Source: Rhizobium herbae
GTDB taxonomy: Bacteria > Pseudomonadota > Alphaproteobacteria > Rhizobiales > Rhizobiaceae
Direction: 5' to 3'
Assembly (NCBI RefSeq): GCF_017873135.1
Contig: NZ_JAGGJV010000012.1
Coordinates: forward strand, 1-64,000
DNA: 64,000 nt
Shown here: positions 47,814-57,764 of the stretch, in pieces
Numbering within the stretch: the first letter of the stretch is position 1
Layout of the letters: each line of letters begins with the position of its first letter
Translations under genes and position numbers: made by a program
The notes under the pieces: generated by a model
Database searches by the model: none
What the model saw: only the letters and a program-made list of their open reading frames with translations
Told to the model about the DNA's origin: nothing

Positions 47814-50165
47814 TCAGCGCGTGGCCTTCAAGGGCTGCTCGATGTAATAACTCTCATAGCTCTTGCGATATTTTTCCGCTGCACCGAAATCGCTATACTT
47901 CCCGAGTTCGTCCATATCCGTCTTGTTGAGCATCACGCCGAGTATCTTGGCGTTGAATTGCGGATCGGAATGCAGCACGTCCCGGACCAGACGGGATGGT
48001 GTCTTGCCCCATTCGATCACCATCAGAAACCCGTCGGCGAAAGGCGAGAATGCCTTGGCGTCGATGACCGGGGCCAGCGGCGCGAGATCGACAATGATAT
48101 AGTCGAAGCTCTTGCGCACATTGGCGATCAGGGTTTCCATGCCCGGCGACGCAAGCAGTTCGTTCGTATGGTAGAGATGTTCGCGCGGCGCGATCGGCAG
48201 GATTGCAAGCCGGGTCTGCGGATCGACCCTCAGACCCGCGGTCCATTCCTCTTCACCCAGAACGGCTTCCACCAATCCTGTTTTCGGTGCCGGAGAGATC
48301 ATCTTGCTGATCGCCGGGTTTCTGAGGTCGGCGTCGATCAGGAGCGTCCGTTTGCCGCTGGCGGCAAGCAGTCCGGCAAAATTCGCGGCAATGGTCGATT
48401 TTCCTTCGCCGGGTAGCGCCGAGACGACACCGATCACGCGGTTGGGGCGGCCTTGCAGGATGACGTCGCTGGCAAGTTTGGCATTGCGCAGCGTTTCGGC
48501 AAAGGCCGATCGCGGCGCGTCGACGGCAGTTCTGGTCATGCGCGTCAGGGGGATGTCGGCATCACCATCGGTATCCGTTTTAATCGGTTTTGCTTTGTCC
48601 GCCTTGGAGAGGCGTCCGCGCGTCTTGTTCCAAAGCGTATCGGTCTTTTTGCCGATCAGCGGCAGGTAACCGAGCGATTTGTGCCCGAGTATGGAGCGAA
48701 TGTCCTCTTCCAGGCGGAAGAAGCGCTCGCGGAACTCCTGAAGCCCCGCGATGACGGCGCCCAGCATGAAGCCAAGCACGATGGAAAGCGCAAGAACCAT
48801 CGTTCTCTTGGGGCTGGATGGTGAGGTGGGAACGCCGGCATCCGAGATGATCCGCGCCTTTGCGATCGGGAAGGAACGTTGCTGGGCTGCCTCCTCGTAA
48901 CGGCCGAGATAGGATTCATAGAGCGTCTTCAGCGCTGTCGCCCTCTGTTCCAACTCGCGCAGGTCGACCAGTGACCTGTTTGCCTGCGAATTGCTCCCGA
49001 CGACGCCTTCGATGCTCTGGCGCAGCGATGCCTCGCGCGACTTCGCCACCTCGAACTCGTTGCGGTAGCTTGCGGTAATCTGCTGCAGTTCCCGGAAGAT
49101 CTGACCGGCAAGCTCCGATTTTTCAGCCCTGAGAGCCACCGCCTGGGGATGATCGGCGGAGAAATTCTGGACGATGACCTGTTCGCGTTTGCTCACCGTC
49201 AGGTAGCGTGTCCGCAAATCCTGGATGACCGAATTGTCGGTCTGGTTTGAGGAGATCGTTGCGTTGTTCACGGCGTTTTCGGCGCCCTGGTCGATGATGG
49301 ACTTGAACTGGTTGTAGCGTGCGGAAGCGCTGGCGCTATCCGCCTGTGCGACGATGAGCTGGCTGTTCAGATCAGACAGCTGCTGCTCGGACATCAGCTC
49401 GCCCCGGGTCGAGGTCAGGCCATTGTCCGCCTTGAACTTTTCCGCGTCCAGCGAGGCAGCCTGCGCGCGCTGGCGCAGATCGGTCAATCGTTCCTGCAGC
49501 CAGACGGAAGCGCGTTCGGTGGCGTCGAAATTCGCATTCAGCTGATCGGTCAGATAGGCGTTGGCATAGGCGCGGGTGACGACGGCAGCGAGATGCGGAT
49601 CGGTCGATTTGTAGGACAGCGAGACAACCGAGCTTCTTGCCACCCGTTCAACCGTCAGCCCCTGCTGGATGTAGGCCGCCGCCAGCTCCCGCTTCCATTC
49701 CCGCGCGGCCGCTTCGGAAATTTCAGGCCGGCTGCCGAAGATGCCGACGGCTGATCTGATCGCCGATTTCACCATCGACATCACCGATTGCGGCGGATTG
49801 AGAACGGTCTCGTTCTCACCGAGATTTTCCGCGTCGGTGACGCGGAGCGCCAACTCGCCGGATTTCAGAATTTCGACGGCGCTGGAAAGCTGCGTGTCGG
49901 CCTGCTGCGCGCTCTGCGGCGAGGGGGTTTCTTCGGCATATTTGGACAGATTGTCATCGAGCAGGATCTGCGTTTGTGACGTGTAGATCGGCGTCGCAGA
50001 CAGCAGGTAAACGGAACCCACAAGGAAGCACGCGATGACGCAGACAGCCACGACCCTCGAACGACGCAGCGCAATCGCAGTCAGCCGGTTCAGATCGATG
50101 AACGAATCGGACTCATCGCTTCGCAGCGACGGGACAGTGTTCAACGGAAGAGGTCTTTGATTCAT
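47814..50165 (-). CDS. exoP: Polysaccharide co-polymerase/tyrosine autokinase ExoP
   Basis: A 783-residue inner-membrane protein that sets chain length and drives export of succinoglycan. It has a Wzz domain flanked by two membrane spans (about residues 35-60 and 455-480), a long periplasmic coiled-coil (about 180-430) with the proline-rich SPSSPKRTMVLALSIV after it, and a cytoplasmic kinase domain: Walker A SALPGEGKST, Walker A' LLIDADLRNP, and YIIVDLAPL. The C-terminus carries a tyrosine cluster (KYRKSYESYYIEQP) for autophosphorylation. It is the last gene of exoT/H...P on the minus strand. Confidence 0.93.
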   Translation of the reverse strand: MNQRPLPLNTVPSLRSDESDSFIDLNRLTAIALRRSRVVAVCVIACFLVGSVYLLSATPIYTSQTQILLDDNLSKYAEETPSPQSAQQADTQLSSAVEILKSGELALRVTDAENLGENETVLNPPQSVMSMVKSAIRSAVGIFGSRPEISEAAAREWKRELAAAYIQQGLTVERVARSSVVSLSYKSTDPHLAAVVTRAYANAYLTDQLNANFDATERASVWLQERLTDLRQRAQAASLDAEKFKADNGLTSTRGELMSEQQLSDLNSQLIVAQADSASASARYNQFKSIIDQGAENAVNNATISSNQTDNSVIQDLRTRYLTVSKREQVIVQNFSADHPQAVALRAEKSELAGQIFRELQQITASYRNEFEVAKSREASLRQSIEGVVGSNSQANRSLVDLRELEQRATALKTLYESYLGRYEEAAQQRSFPIAKARIISDAGVPTSPSSPKRTMVLALSIVLGFMLGAVIAGLQEFRERFFRLEEDIRSILGHKSLGYLPLIGKKTDTLWNKTRGRLSKADKAKPIKTDTDGDADIPLTRMTRTAVDAPRSAFAETLRNAKLASDVILQGRPNRVIGVVSALPGEGKSTIAANFAGLLAASGKRTLLIDADLRNPAISKMISPAPKTGLVEAVLGEEEWTAGLRVDPQTRLAILPIAPREHLYHTNELLASPGMETLIANVRKSFDYIIVDLAPLAPVIDAKAFSPFADGFLMVIEWGKTPSRLVRDVLHSDPQFNAKILGVMLNKTDMDELGKYSDFGAAEKYRKSYESYYIEQPLKATR

Positions 50166-50274
50166 GGGCCGTTCGGTCTCCGGATCCTTTTGCGTAGTCT
50201 TATCTCACCCCAAAAAACGTCAGGGGTGAGACCAGATCTTCCGCCAGGGGTCAAACCGGCGGAAGATCGTCGTT

Positions 50275-51180
50275 TCAGGCCGCCTGCATTGCCTGTTCGT
50301 GCGACAGCACCATCTCGCGCACGGACTCGAACACGAGGTTGCCGATGTCTGCGCGCGCCAGCGCAAAGGCGACATTCGCCTCGATGAAGCCCTGCTTGGA
50401 GCCGCAATCGAAGGTCCTTCCTTCATAAGGATGGGCGTGGAACGATTGCTCCGCCGAAAGGCGCAGCATGCCGTCGGTCAGCTGTATCTCATTGCCGGCG
50501 CCGCGCTGCTGATGCGCAAGGATCGAGAAGATCTCCGGCTGAAGGATGTAGCGGCCGTTGAGATAATAGGTCGACGGCGCTTCAGCGACCGGCGGCTTTT
50601 CCACCATCTGGGTGACTTCGAACCCGTGCCGGGTTTTTTCGCCCATGCCGACGATGCCGTATTTCGAGGTGTCCTCGAGGGCGCATTGCTCGACCGCGAC
50701 GACGTTGCCGCCGACATCATTGTAGAGGTCCATCAGGCCGGCCATGCAGCCGCGCGCGCCATAGGAAATCATATCGGGCAGAAGCAGCGCGAACGGCTCG
50801 TCGCCGATCAGATCGCGGGCGCACCAGACAGCGTGGCCAAGGCCGAGCGGAGCCTGCTGGCGGGTGAAGCTGACGGAGCCGGCTGTCGGAAGCATGCGCG
50901 CCAGCTCGGAAAGCTGGGCATCCTTGCCCGATCGCGTCAGTGACGAGATCAGCTCCGGCACGTCGTCAAAATGATCCTCGATCGCCTGCTTGTTGCGGCC
51001 CGTCACGAAGACGATATGCTCGATGCCTGCCTGCATCGCTTCCTCGACGGCATATTGCACGACGGGACGGTCGACGATGGTCAGCATTTCCTTCGGCATA
51101 GCCTTGGTTGCGGGCAGGAATCGCGTGCCGTTTCCGGCCACGGGAATAACGGCTTTGCGAACGGATCTGATAGGAGCCAT
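50275..51180 (-). CDS. exoN: UTP-glucose-1-phosphate uridylyltransferase
   Basis: A 301-residue nucleotidyltransferase that makes UDP-glucose for the succinoglycan repeat. Motifs: [24 protein letters not shown] at the start (nucleotide loop), [22 protein letters not shown], and [15 protein letters not shown] precedes ATG 51180, four bases after the exoO stop. A housekeeping GalU may exist elsewhere; the position here identifies ExoN. Confidence 0.93.
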   Translation of the reverse strand: MAPIRSVRKAVIPVAGNGTRFLPATKAMPKEMLTIVDRPVVQYAVEEAMQAGIEHIVFVTGRNKQAIEDHFDDVPELISSLTRSGKDAQLSELARMLPTAGSVSFTRQQAPLGLGHAVWCARDLIGDEPFALLLPDMISYGARGCMAGLMDLYNDVGGNVVAVEQCALEDTSKYGIVGMGEKTRHGFEVTQMVEKPPVAEAPSTYYLNGRYILQPEIFSILAHQQRGAGNEIQLTDGMLRLSAEQSFHAHPYEGRTFDCGSKQGFIEANVAFALARADIGNLVFESVREMVLSHEQAMQAA

Positions 51181-51184
51181 AGAA

Positions 51185-52201
51185 CTATCCTTTGCTTTTG
51201 TGCGGGCTGTTGCCCGGGGTGGTTCTATTCATCGTTTTCGGCTGGGTACCGAAAGGGCGAATTGCGTTGAACGGCGCCATCAGGCGCCGCAGTCTGACGG
51301 CAATGGGCATCCGAAGATGACGAATCGCCGCCGGATTCTTCCACGCGGTCTTGACCGCGCCGGAAAGGGACCGTGCCTTGATCTGGTCGACCAGGATGAT
51401 GAAGGACCGCGCATCCTCGATGCTGCGGTGACGCCTTTCCTGGGCCGCCATCGATGCCGCATCCAGTCGGTGGTTTTTCAGAAACTCTGCATCGGCGGCC
51501 AGCATCGCATCCACCTGATGCAGCTTCAGCACCCGGGAGATGGAGCCGCTTCTGATATAATAGGTGTATCCGGCGCTCGGCTCGACGGCGCAGCGGCCAC
51601 CCTTCGCAAGGGCCGATGCCAGAAGCAGATAATCCTCGCCGATCGGCAGGCTTTCGTCGAAGCGCAAGGCATGCTCTTCGAGAAAACGGCGCTCGAAGAT
51701 CGGCTTCATGTAGCCGTAATTATGCTCGGACTGGAACAGCACGTTCGATCCGATGAAAATGGGAAGAGTGAGAGTGTCCAGCTTGGAAAGCTGCGCGTCT
51801 TCAAACATCCTCCTCGGTTCGCCGTCGAGTGGAATGACATCGACGTTGTCGACCACGATCTGCGCGCCCGCTCCCGTGGCCCGCGCGATCATCCGAGCGG
51901 TTCGATCAGGTGAAACCGCATCGTCGGAATCCAGGATGACGATCCAGTCTCCGCGCGCCGCGGCAAGACCCGCATTGCGCGCGCCGCCAGGCCCTCGGTT
52001 CTTCTCGAGCCGGATCAGCCGGACGCGCGGATCGGTGTAGGCGTTGACGATCTCCACCGTATCATCCGGCGAGCAATCGTCGATGACGACCACCTCGATG
52101 CTGACACCAGTCTGAGCCAGCGCGCTGTCGATGGCCCGCTCGATCGTGTCCTGCGCCTTGAAAGCGGCGACGATGAATGTCGCTTGGGGGTGTTGCTCCA
52201 T
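51185..52201 (-). CDS. exoO: Succinoglycan glucosyltransferase ExoO
   Basis: A 338-residue family 2 glycosyltransferase: [34 protein letters not shown], then [24 protein letters not shown] with the DxD metal motif near residue 95. In Sinorhizobium ExoO adds the fifth sugar, a beta-1,6-glucose that starts the side chain. One-base overlap (TGATG) with exoM upstream. The longer frame to 52921 runs antisense-like through exoM and is rejected. Confidence 0.92.
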   Translation of the reverse strand: MEQHPQATFIVAAFKAQDTIERAIDSALAQTGVSIEVVVIDDCSPDDTVEIVNAYTDPRVRLIRLEKNRGPGGARNAGLAAARGDWIVILDSDDAVSPDRTARMIARATGAGAQIVVDNVDVIPLDGEPRRMFEDAQLSKLDTLTLPIFIGSNVLFQSEHNYGYMKPIFERRFLEEHALRFDESLPIGEDYLLLASALAKGGRCAVEPSAGYTYYIRSGSISRVLKLHQVDAMLAADAEFLKNHRLDAASMAAQERRHRSIEDARSFIILVDQIKARSLSGAVKTAWKNPAAIRHLRMPIAVRLRRLMAPFNAIRPFGTQPKTMNRTTPGNSPHKSKG

Positions 52202-53148
52202 CAGGACGACCTTGCCTCGGCCGCGCCGTACTGTTCGATTTCCCGCACGCCGAGAAGTCCGATGACGACGCCGGCATGCATTGATGCACGCAGGAAATAC
52301 TGGTTCCGGCGAACGGGAGAGAAGAGGAAGATGGCACTGGCGATCGCGCAGAAGCCGCTCTTGGCGAAAGCAAGCACCAGCTGCCGGATTCTGCCCGCCA
52401 GGCCGGACCCTGCTTCGATCAAACGGCCGTGGGTCTGGCCGAAACGGAACTTCCTCTTGGCGAGCCACGAAAAGGCGGCGCGCTTGGCCGGCACCGGCTC
52501 CTGCACCCAGGCGGCCGGCGCGTACGCAATCTTGCCGCCCATCCGGTGCATATGTGTGAAGAATTCCGTATCCTCTCCGCCGCTGCGGCCGAGTGCAAGG
52601 TTGAAGCGCCGTCCGGCAAGCGACGTGGCAGCGAGACGCAGAAGCGCATTGCAGGTGTAGCCGGTGACGATCCGGTCGCCGACCCAGACCGGGAATGTCG
52701 AATGGAAGTCGCCCCGGCGCATCCAGCGCGGTGCGTCCTTGCTGTAGATGGCCTTGACCGGGCCGAGCACCACATCCGCGTTGGTCGCTTCCGCCGTTTC
52801 GATCAGCCGGACAACCCAGTCTTCGCTGGCCGTCTCGTCGTCGTCGATGAAGGCCAGGAAGTCCCCTTTGGCATTGTCGAGGCAGGCATTGCGGGCGATC
52901 GAGATGTTGGAGGACGGGCAATGCACGTAGACGATCTCGTGCGGCACCAAGGCGCGCAAGGCGTCCACCCGTCCCTTGGCGCTTGGCGTGTCATCGTTGT
53001 CCGCCACGACGATCCGAATCTCCGCTCCAACGGGAACGGCTATAACCGCGAGCGAGCATAGGGTCTGTTCCAGCTCAGGGCGTCGATAGGTGCACACGCC
53101 GATATCGATGCGGATGCGATGTTCTGTCCGGTTCATATCTGTTCTCAT
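52201..53148 (-). CDS. exoM: Succinoglycan glucosyltransferase ExoM
   Basis: A 315-residue family 2 glycosyltransferase: IDIGVCTYRRPELEQTLCSL, IVVADNDDTPSAKG, then NISIARNACLDNAKGDFLAFIDDDE with its DDD metal motif, and SGGEDTEFFTHMHRMGG. ExoM adds the fourth sugar, a beta-1,4-glucose, in succinoglycan. ATG 53148 overlaps the exoA stop by four bases; ATG 53136 (MNRTEHR) is the alternative start. Confidence 0.92.
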   Translation of the reverse strand: MRTDMNRTEHRIRIDIGVCTYRRPELEQTLCSLAVIAVPVGAEIRIVVADNDDTPSAKGRVDALRALVPHEIVYVHCPSSNISIARNACLDNAKGDFLAFIDDDETASEDWVVRLIETAEATNADVVLGPVKAIYSKDAPRWMRRGDFHSTFPVWVGDRIVTGYTCNALLRLAATSLAGRRFNLALGRSGGEDTEFFTHMHRMGGKIAYAPAAWVQEPVPAKRAAFSWLAKRKFRFGQTHGRLIEAGSGLAGRIRQLVLAFAKSGFCAIASAIFLFSPVRRNQYFLRASMHAGVVIGLLGVREIEQYGAAEARSS

Positions 53149-54143
53149 GAGGCGACCCGGCGATTGCGGAAATCGAGAAGCTCGCGCCAGAAACCGGCCG
53201 ACCAGGCGAAATGCATCACCATGGCGGAAACGGCCGCGAGCGGCCCGTAAGGGTTCTTCTCGCCAAGCGCCATCCATACGCCGTACCCAAGGCAGGCGAC
53301 GGCCCAGAGACCGAAAGGAATGACGGCGGCCCAATTGATGATCGCGAGCAAGGCGCCAACCGCGACGGGTGCGACGGCCAGCGGCAGCATCTGGCGGATG
53401 CTCGGCATGGCACGGTGTTTCATGAAATTCTTTGCCCGGCCGCGCCCATAGCCGAAATATTGTCGGAAGAGTGTACTCGCGGTGCTGCGTGGATAATAAA
53501 TCATGCTCGTCTTGTCGGTCATCCAGATCCGATAACCGGCCTTGTTGAGGCGATAATCGAATTCGGCGTCTTCATTGTGGCTGAACATCTCGTCATAGCC
53601 GCCGATCGCCTGGAACGCGGAAATCCGCATCAGCGCATGGTGGCCGTGATCCGCCCAGTGGCCGACGGCGCCGGTGCGGTGCTTCGAGCCGCCATTGCCG
53701 AGCTTGGAATTCTGCGCGTAGGCCGTGGCTTTTTGAAAAGTGCTGAAGCCAACGGTCTGCATCGCAACCACGACTGAATCGGCTTCTGTCGCGATGGCAT
53801 CTTCCATCAGGCGCTGGCAATAGTCTGCTGGATATTCGCCGTGGGCATCGATGCGGATCATGTAGTCATAATTCGCGCCCAGCGTCGCGACGGCGAGATT
53901 GACCGCCGCGCTCTGGATTTTCTTCGGGTTGTCGAGCAGCCTGACCTTCGGATTGACGCCGGCGATCCGCTGGACGATGTCGCGCGTACCGTCGGTGCTT
54001 CCGCCGTCGACCACGACGAGATCGGCGTCGAGGTCCTGCATCGCGCCAGCGAGCTTGCCGATCAGGGATTCGATATATTTGGCCTCGTTGAGGCAGGGAA
54101 TGACGATAAGGCTGCGGCCATGCTTCAGATCATCGGCTTTCAT
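53145..54143 (-). CDS. exoA: Succinoglycan glucosyltransferase ExoA
   Basis: A 332-residue family 2 glycosyltransferase with C-terminal hydrophobic spans (about residues 245-315). Motifs: LIVIPCLNEAKYIESLIGKL, LVVVDGGSTDGTRDIV, YDYMIRIDAHGEYP (DxH metal motif), FSHNEDAEFDYRL. ExoA adds the second sugar, a beta-1,3-glucose, to lipid-linked galactose. Four-base overlap with exoL. Confidence 0.92.
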   Translation of the reverse strand: MKADDLKHGRSLIVIPCLNEAKYIESLIGKLAGAMQDLDADLVVVDGGSTDGTRDIVQRIAGVNPKVRLLDNPKKIQSAAVNLAVATLGANYDYMIRIDAHGEYPADYCQRLMEDAIATEADSVVVAMQTVGFSTFQKATAYAQNSKLGNGGSKHRTGAVGHWADHGHHALMRISAFQAIGGYDEMFSHNEDAEFDYRLNKAGYRIWMTDKTSMIYYPRSTASTLFRQYFGYGRGRAKNFMKHRAMPSIRQMLPLAVAPVAVGALLAIINWAAVIPFGLWAVACLGYGVWMALGEKNPYGPLAAVSAMVMHFAWSAGFWRELLDFRNRRVAS

Positions 54144-55336
54144 AGCAGTCCACCCTTGTTGCTGTGCGTTTGGGAAAGCTCTTGCATCGTTGCGGTATGG
54201 GCGTCGTTCGCATGCAGCGCTGCCAGCCGGTTGACCAGCCGCTGGCAATCGGCGCGGTCGAAGACCCAGCTTTGCGAGCCGGTCGCTGCGACCTTTCCGA
54301 ATTCTGCCAGGTAGCGTTCCGGCGTCATGCCGGCAAAGAGCGCTGCAAGTGCCGAGCTATGGGCGCGATCGAGGACGAGACCAATGTGCTTCGCGCTGAT
54401 AAAACGCGCCGTTTCCGTTCCACGCATGGCGATTGGAACAGTGTTGTACCGGCATCCCTCATAAAGCCGGTTCGGCAGCAGCCAGCTCGAATTCAAGCCT
54501 TCCTCGAAGAAGTCGATACCCCAGGAAAACTGAACTTCGTCATAGATCCGGGCGAGGTCCTCCGGGTTTTTGTAAGCCCCGTGAAAATTCATGAAAGGCT
54601 CGTTTTCAACGAAGCCGTCAAAGTCGTCGAATTCCGTATAGGCGGGACGGCCACGCAGCACGACTTCGAATTTTCCGTCCATCGCGCGGGTGAATTCCGC
54701 GAGCAGCTTCAGAGATTTCCGGCATCGCAAGGCGCCGAACCAGCCGATTTTCCAGGGCTCGCCGGGTTGCGGTGGACGGGGGCGGGCGGTTTGCATTCCT
54801 GCGTCGTCTCCCAGGTCGATCACCTGGTTTTCCAGAAGCAGCGTCGGTGCTTTCAGCCGGGAAATCGGCCGGAAATAATTCTCGATGAAAGCCGGCGAGC
54901 TGGTGACCAGCAGGCTGACATTCCGTCCCAGATAATGTTCCGTAGCGCGCAGGGTCTTGCCGGCAAAGTCCTTGCGCAGCAGGAGGCGGTGAATGTCCAG
55001 GCATTCGTAGACGATCGGAACATCGCTGCCGAAAATCGCATTTGCCCTGTTGGCAAGGGCAAGCATTTCGAGGTTGCGGGCGATGATGACATCGGGTTTC
55101 CGTGCCCCGTGAAGTTTGCGGCGCAGAAGCATCGCAGCTTTGACGACGGCGGCGATGCGCTGCCCGAACCGTCCGTCCTTGGTAACACCGAGGTCGATGA
55201 CGTCGTTGGCAGGCGTGTCCGCGCCGCGCCGGAAGCCCGCCACTGTCACCTTGGCACCACCCGCTTCAAGCGTCAGGGTCCTGCGCCTGATCGCCGGGTC
55301 CGCCACATCATGTGCCAGGTACAAAACATCCAGCAT
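54140..55336 (-). CDS. exoL: Succinoglycan glucosyltransferase ExoL
   Basis: A 398-residue GT-B-like glycosyltransferase (MLDVLYLAHDVADPAIRRR, DVIIARNLEMLALANRA, WKIGWFGALRCRKSLKLL, FSWGIDFFEEGLNSSWLLPNRLYEG). It lacks the GT-A DxD motif of its neighbours, as expected for ExoL, which adds the third sugar, a beta-1,4-glucose. Four-base overlap with exoA; 89 bases downstream of exoK. Confidence 0.9.
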   Translation of the reverse strand: MLDVLYLAHDVADPAIRRRTLTLEAGGAKVTVAGFRRGADTPANDVIDLGVTKDGRFGQRIAAVVKAAMLLRRKLHGARKPDVIIARNLEMLALANRANAIFGSDVPIVYECLDIHRLLLRKDFAGKTLRATEHYLGRNVSLLVTSSPAFIENYFRPISRLKAPTLLLENQVIDLGDDAGMQTARPRPPQPGEPWKIGWFGALRCRKSLKLLAEFTRAMDGKFEVVLRGRPAYTEFDDFDGFVENEPFMNFHGAYKNPEDLARIYDEVQFSWGIDFFEEGLNSSWLLPNRLYEGCRYNTVPIAMRGTETARFISAKHIGLVLDRAHSSALAALFAGMTPERYLAEFGKVAATGSQSWVFDRADCQRLVNRLAALHANDAHTATMQELSQTHSNKGGLL

Positions 55337-55425
55337 GAAAACTTCCTGTTTTCCGCTTAGCTTGCGCCAAGCCTAGTTCAGTTTTTTGTGCGTCGCAACA
55401 TTTCTGTCGCGAGTGCGAGCAAGCG

Positions 55426-56208
55426 TCAATTGAGCGTGCAGGTAATGGATTCCGGAAACAGGCATTTTTCGCCCGGCGCTGTGAAGGCGACGCGGTCGAT
55501 CTGCATTTTTGCCGGACCCTGATAGTCGAACTTGCCCATCCAGTCGCTCAAGGTGTCGGTTCCCCAGAGGCTGAAGAATATTTTCTGAGCGTTAACCGGG
55601 ATTTTTGCTGGATCCGTGACATCCTGTACCAGACTGCCGTTGAGATAGTAGCGCAGCCGGCCCTGTTCCCAGATAAAGGCATAATCATTGAACGCCGCAT
55701 TCCCGCCGCCGGCGATATCGACCAGTTTCTCGTTGCCGCCCTTGGCCGAAATATACTGGTTGACCTGGACCTTGCCGGAATCCTTGCCAAGCACCTCGAA
55801 GTCGATCTCGTCATGCGGCTTCTTGTCGGTCGGTCCGATATAGGTAAAGAAGGCGGAGTTCAGCCCGGAGCCATCGGCCGTCTTGATCCTCGCCTCGTAG
55901 GTGCCGAAGCCGAAGCGCTTGCGGGTCTGGATCTCGCCGCAGGCATAGTCGCGCTTGCCGGCCTTGCGCTGCTCGAAGGTCAGTTCCAGCACGCCGTTTT
56001 GAACAGCGACCTGCTTTTTCGACCAGGTGCAGTTCTGGTGGGCGCCATTGTCCCAGCCGTCCGAAATGTACCAGATCTTTTTATCGATCCTGTCGAAATT
56101 ATCGACGAACGAGGTGCCTGCGCTTGCGTCTTGCGCTACCGCGGATGCTGGGAGAGCGGCGATCAGAACCGCAAGGGCGGCGAACGGGGCGGAGATCGTT
56201 TTTGTCAT
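55426..56208 (-). CDS. exoK: Secreted endo-1,3-1,4-beta-glycanase ExoK (internal start within the exoH-K frame)
   Basis: A 260-residue family 16 hydrolase that cuts nascent succinoglycan to low-mass forms. It opens with a good Sec signal peptide (MTKTISAPFAALAVLIAALP, cleavage after AVAQ). The catalytic motif is HDEIDFEVLG with both glutamates, and GTYEARIKTADGSGLNSAFFTY precedes it. The ribosome site before ATG 56208 is weak (AAGGAAAGAG, nine to twelve bases away). The frame is open upstream into exoH without a stop, so the protein may also arise by read-on as a fusion. Confidence 0.87.
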   Translation of the reverse strand: MTKTISAPFAALAVLIAALPASAVAQDASAGTSFVDNFDRIDKKIWYISDGWDNGAHQNCTWSKKQVAVQNGVLELTFEQRKAGKRDYACGEIQTRKRFGFGTYEARIKTADGSGLNSAFFTYIGPTDKKPHDEIDFEVLGKDSGKVQVNQYISAKGGNEKLVDIAGGGNAAFNDYAFIWEQGRLRYYLNGSLVQDVTDPAKIPVNAQKIFFSLWGTDTLSDWMGKFDYQGPAKMQIDRVAFTAPGEKCLFPESITCTLN

Positions 56209-57360
56209 CGTGTCACTCTTTCCTTTGGGGAACGTGTGTCGGACCAAACCCTGGGGGCTTGTTCCATCCTTGCCGGGCTTTGTCGGCGGGGAGCCGGAAC
56301 CGCTCCCGGCACGGCTGCCTGTCAGGACGGCGTGCAAGCGCGGCATCATCCGCTTTGTGACGTTGTGGGACGTCACGAGGATGATCAGGGCGAGGATCGG
56401 TGTTGCAAAATAGAAGAGCGGATAGAGCCCCGGATGCGCCGCCCGATTCCAGACCATCCAGAATGCGATGAGCAGCGGGTAGTGGGCGCAGAAGATCCAG
56501 AAGCTCAGGCCCTCCAGCTTGGAGAGCCGCATGCCGAGGCGCGAGCGAATGAGCACCGCCGAAATTGCCCAGGAACCGATGATGCCGCAGATCGCAGTCA
56601 GGCTGCGCAGGATATCGAGCCAGGCGGGGAAATCAGGTCCGGTCCAATAGAGGCCGGTCGCAAGCAGCACCGCGGCCGCCAGAAACAGAATGGCGATTGC
56701 CTCCGCATAGGGATCGAGCATGCGGATGTTGATCTTGTGCAGGCTGGCATAGATGCCGCAGCTGAAACCGAAGAGGATCGATTTTTTCAGAAAAATGCCG
56801 CTCGGGAATGGAAACACCGCATAGACGAAGAAAACCGTCAGCGTCGCTAGCGGATAGCGCTTGATCAGGAACCCCAGAACCGGCGTGAGAAGGAGGCACA
56901 GCAGCAGATCCCGCAGGAAGTAGAGCGGAACGTTGATCGGCAGCGACTCTATGGCAAACGCAAGCGTCACCAATTCCCGCGGCGTTGCATTGGCTGCGTC
57001 CGGAAGATACCCGAATGCTATTCCCTGCCTCTGCGCGATGATGACCAGCACAAGAAAAGAGACGCTCCAGATCAGGAACGGCAGCAGAACCGTGCGCGCC
57101 TTCGAGCGTATAGTCTTGCCGTAGTCGAAGGCATCAAGCCCCCGGCGGAACAGGAGATAGCCTGAAATCGCACTCAGGCATGGAACGCCGACGCGGAAAA
57201 GGCTGTCGCCCAGAAAAACGCGAATCCAGTCTATGAAGCCGTTGTCGCCGAGAAATGGGCTGGTCTGCGGGTCATGAGGAACGTGTACGAAAACAATCCC
57301 CGAGATGAGCAAGATGCGCATCAGATTGATCCGCGATGAAATATTCGCGTCGATAACCAA
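55426..57360 (-). CDS. exoH: Succinyltransferase ExoH, in one open frame with ExoK
   Basis: An acyltransferase-3 membrane protein that succinylates succinoglycan occupies about residues 1-360: VIDANISSRINLMRILLISG start, ISGYLLFRRGLDAFDY, about ten hydrophobic spans, then IFCAHYPLLIAFWMVW. Where exoH normally stops, the frame continues through a Gly/Ser/Pro/Lys linker (SRAGSGSGSPPTKPGKDG) into the complete exoK sequence, giving a 644-codon reading frame. I see no stop between them. Start uncertain: TTG 57360 (GGGG eight bases upstream) is used; TTG 57477 and later ATGs are possible. A true fusion would place the ExoK domain after the last membrane span; separate initiation at 56208 is equally possible. 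Confidence 0.8.
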   Translation of the reverse strand: MVIDANISSRINLMRILLISGIVFVHVPHDPQTSPFLGDNGFIDWIRVFLGDSLFRVGVPCLSAISGYLLFRRGLDAFDYGKTIRSKARTVLLPFLIWSVSFLVLVIIAQRQGIAFGYLPDAANATPRELVTLAFAIESLPINVPLYFLRDLLLCLLLTPVLGFLIKRYPLATLTVFFVYAVFPFPSGIFLKKSILFGFSCGIYASLHKINIRMLDPYAEAIAILFLAAAVLLATGLYWTGPDFPAWLDILRSLTAICGIIGSWAISAVLIRSRLGMRLSKLEGLSFWIFCAHYPLLIAFWMVWNRAAHPGLYPLFYFATPILALIILVTSHNVTKRMMPRLHAVLTGSRAGSGSGSPPTKPGKDGTSPQGLVRHTFPKGKSDTMTKTISAPFAALAVLIAALPASAVAQDASAGTSFVDNFDRIDKKIWYISDGWDNGAHQNCTWSKKQVAVQNGVLELTFEQRKAGKRDYACGEIQTRKRFGFGTYEARIKTADGSGLNSAFFTYIGPTDKKPHDEIDFEVLGKDSGKVQVNQYISAKGGNEKLVDIAGGGNAAFNDYAFIWEQGRLRYYLNGSLVQDVTDPAKIPVNAQKIFFSLWGTDTLSDWMGKFDYQGPAKMQIDRVAFTAPGEKCLFPESITCTLN

Positions 57361-57764
57361 GACGACATCCCCTGTTGGGCCACTCCCTCCCCGAAGCGGT
57401 CGTTTCAACCAGAGCAGACTTGAGCCTGCATCTCGAAGATAGGGCAGTGTGTCTCGAAAAATATGGCAATGCAGCAAAAAAATTCGATTTCATGCTGCAT
57501 TGCACGCAATCATGGAGCGGGAAAACCTCTTGCCGGGAGCGTCCGTTTTTCCTTCGGCATCCTGAAAAAATGCATGAGGGTGGGGTGTTGCGGAATATCA
57601 GAATATTCCAATAGAAGTGCATCGGCAGCGATTTACCCGTGCAAAAATTAGTTATGGAAATGTCGGATTCTGCACCTCATGGTTTATAAGCTTACAGAAT
57701 TGCCGATCTGCCTGTATCGAAATAAGGCGTCTGTGCAACCCAGCCGATACGCTTTCCTCATGGT
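57361..57764. other. Gap between exoT and exoH, exoI absent
   Basis: About 400 bases with no supported gene. It should hold the exoH promoter. In Sinorhizobium an exoI gene lies at this place; only short unlinked open frames are visible here. Confidence 0.5.

Noticed and set aside
51185-52921. 578-residue frame extending ExoO
   Set aside because: The extension is out of frame through exoM; the family-typical start lies at 52201 with a TGATG overlap.
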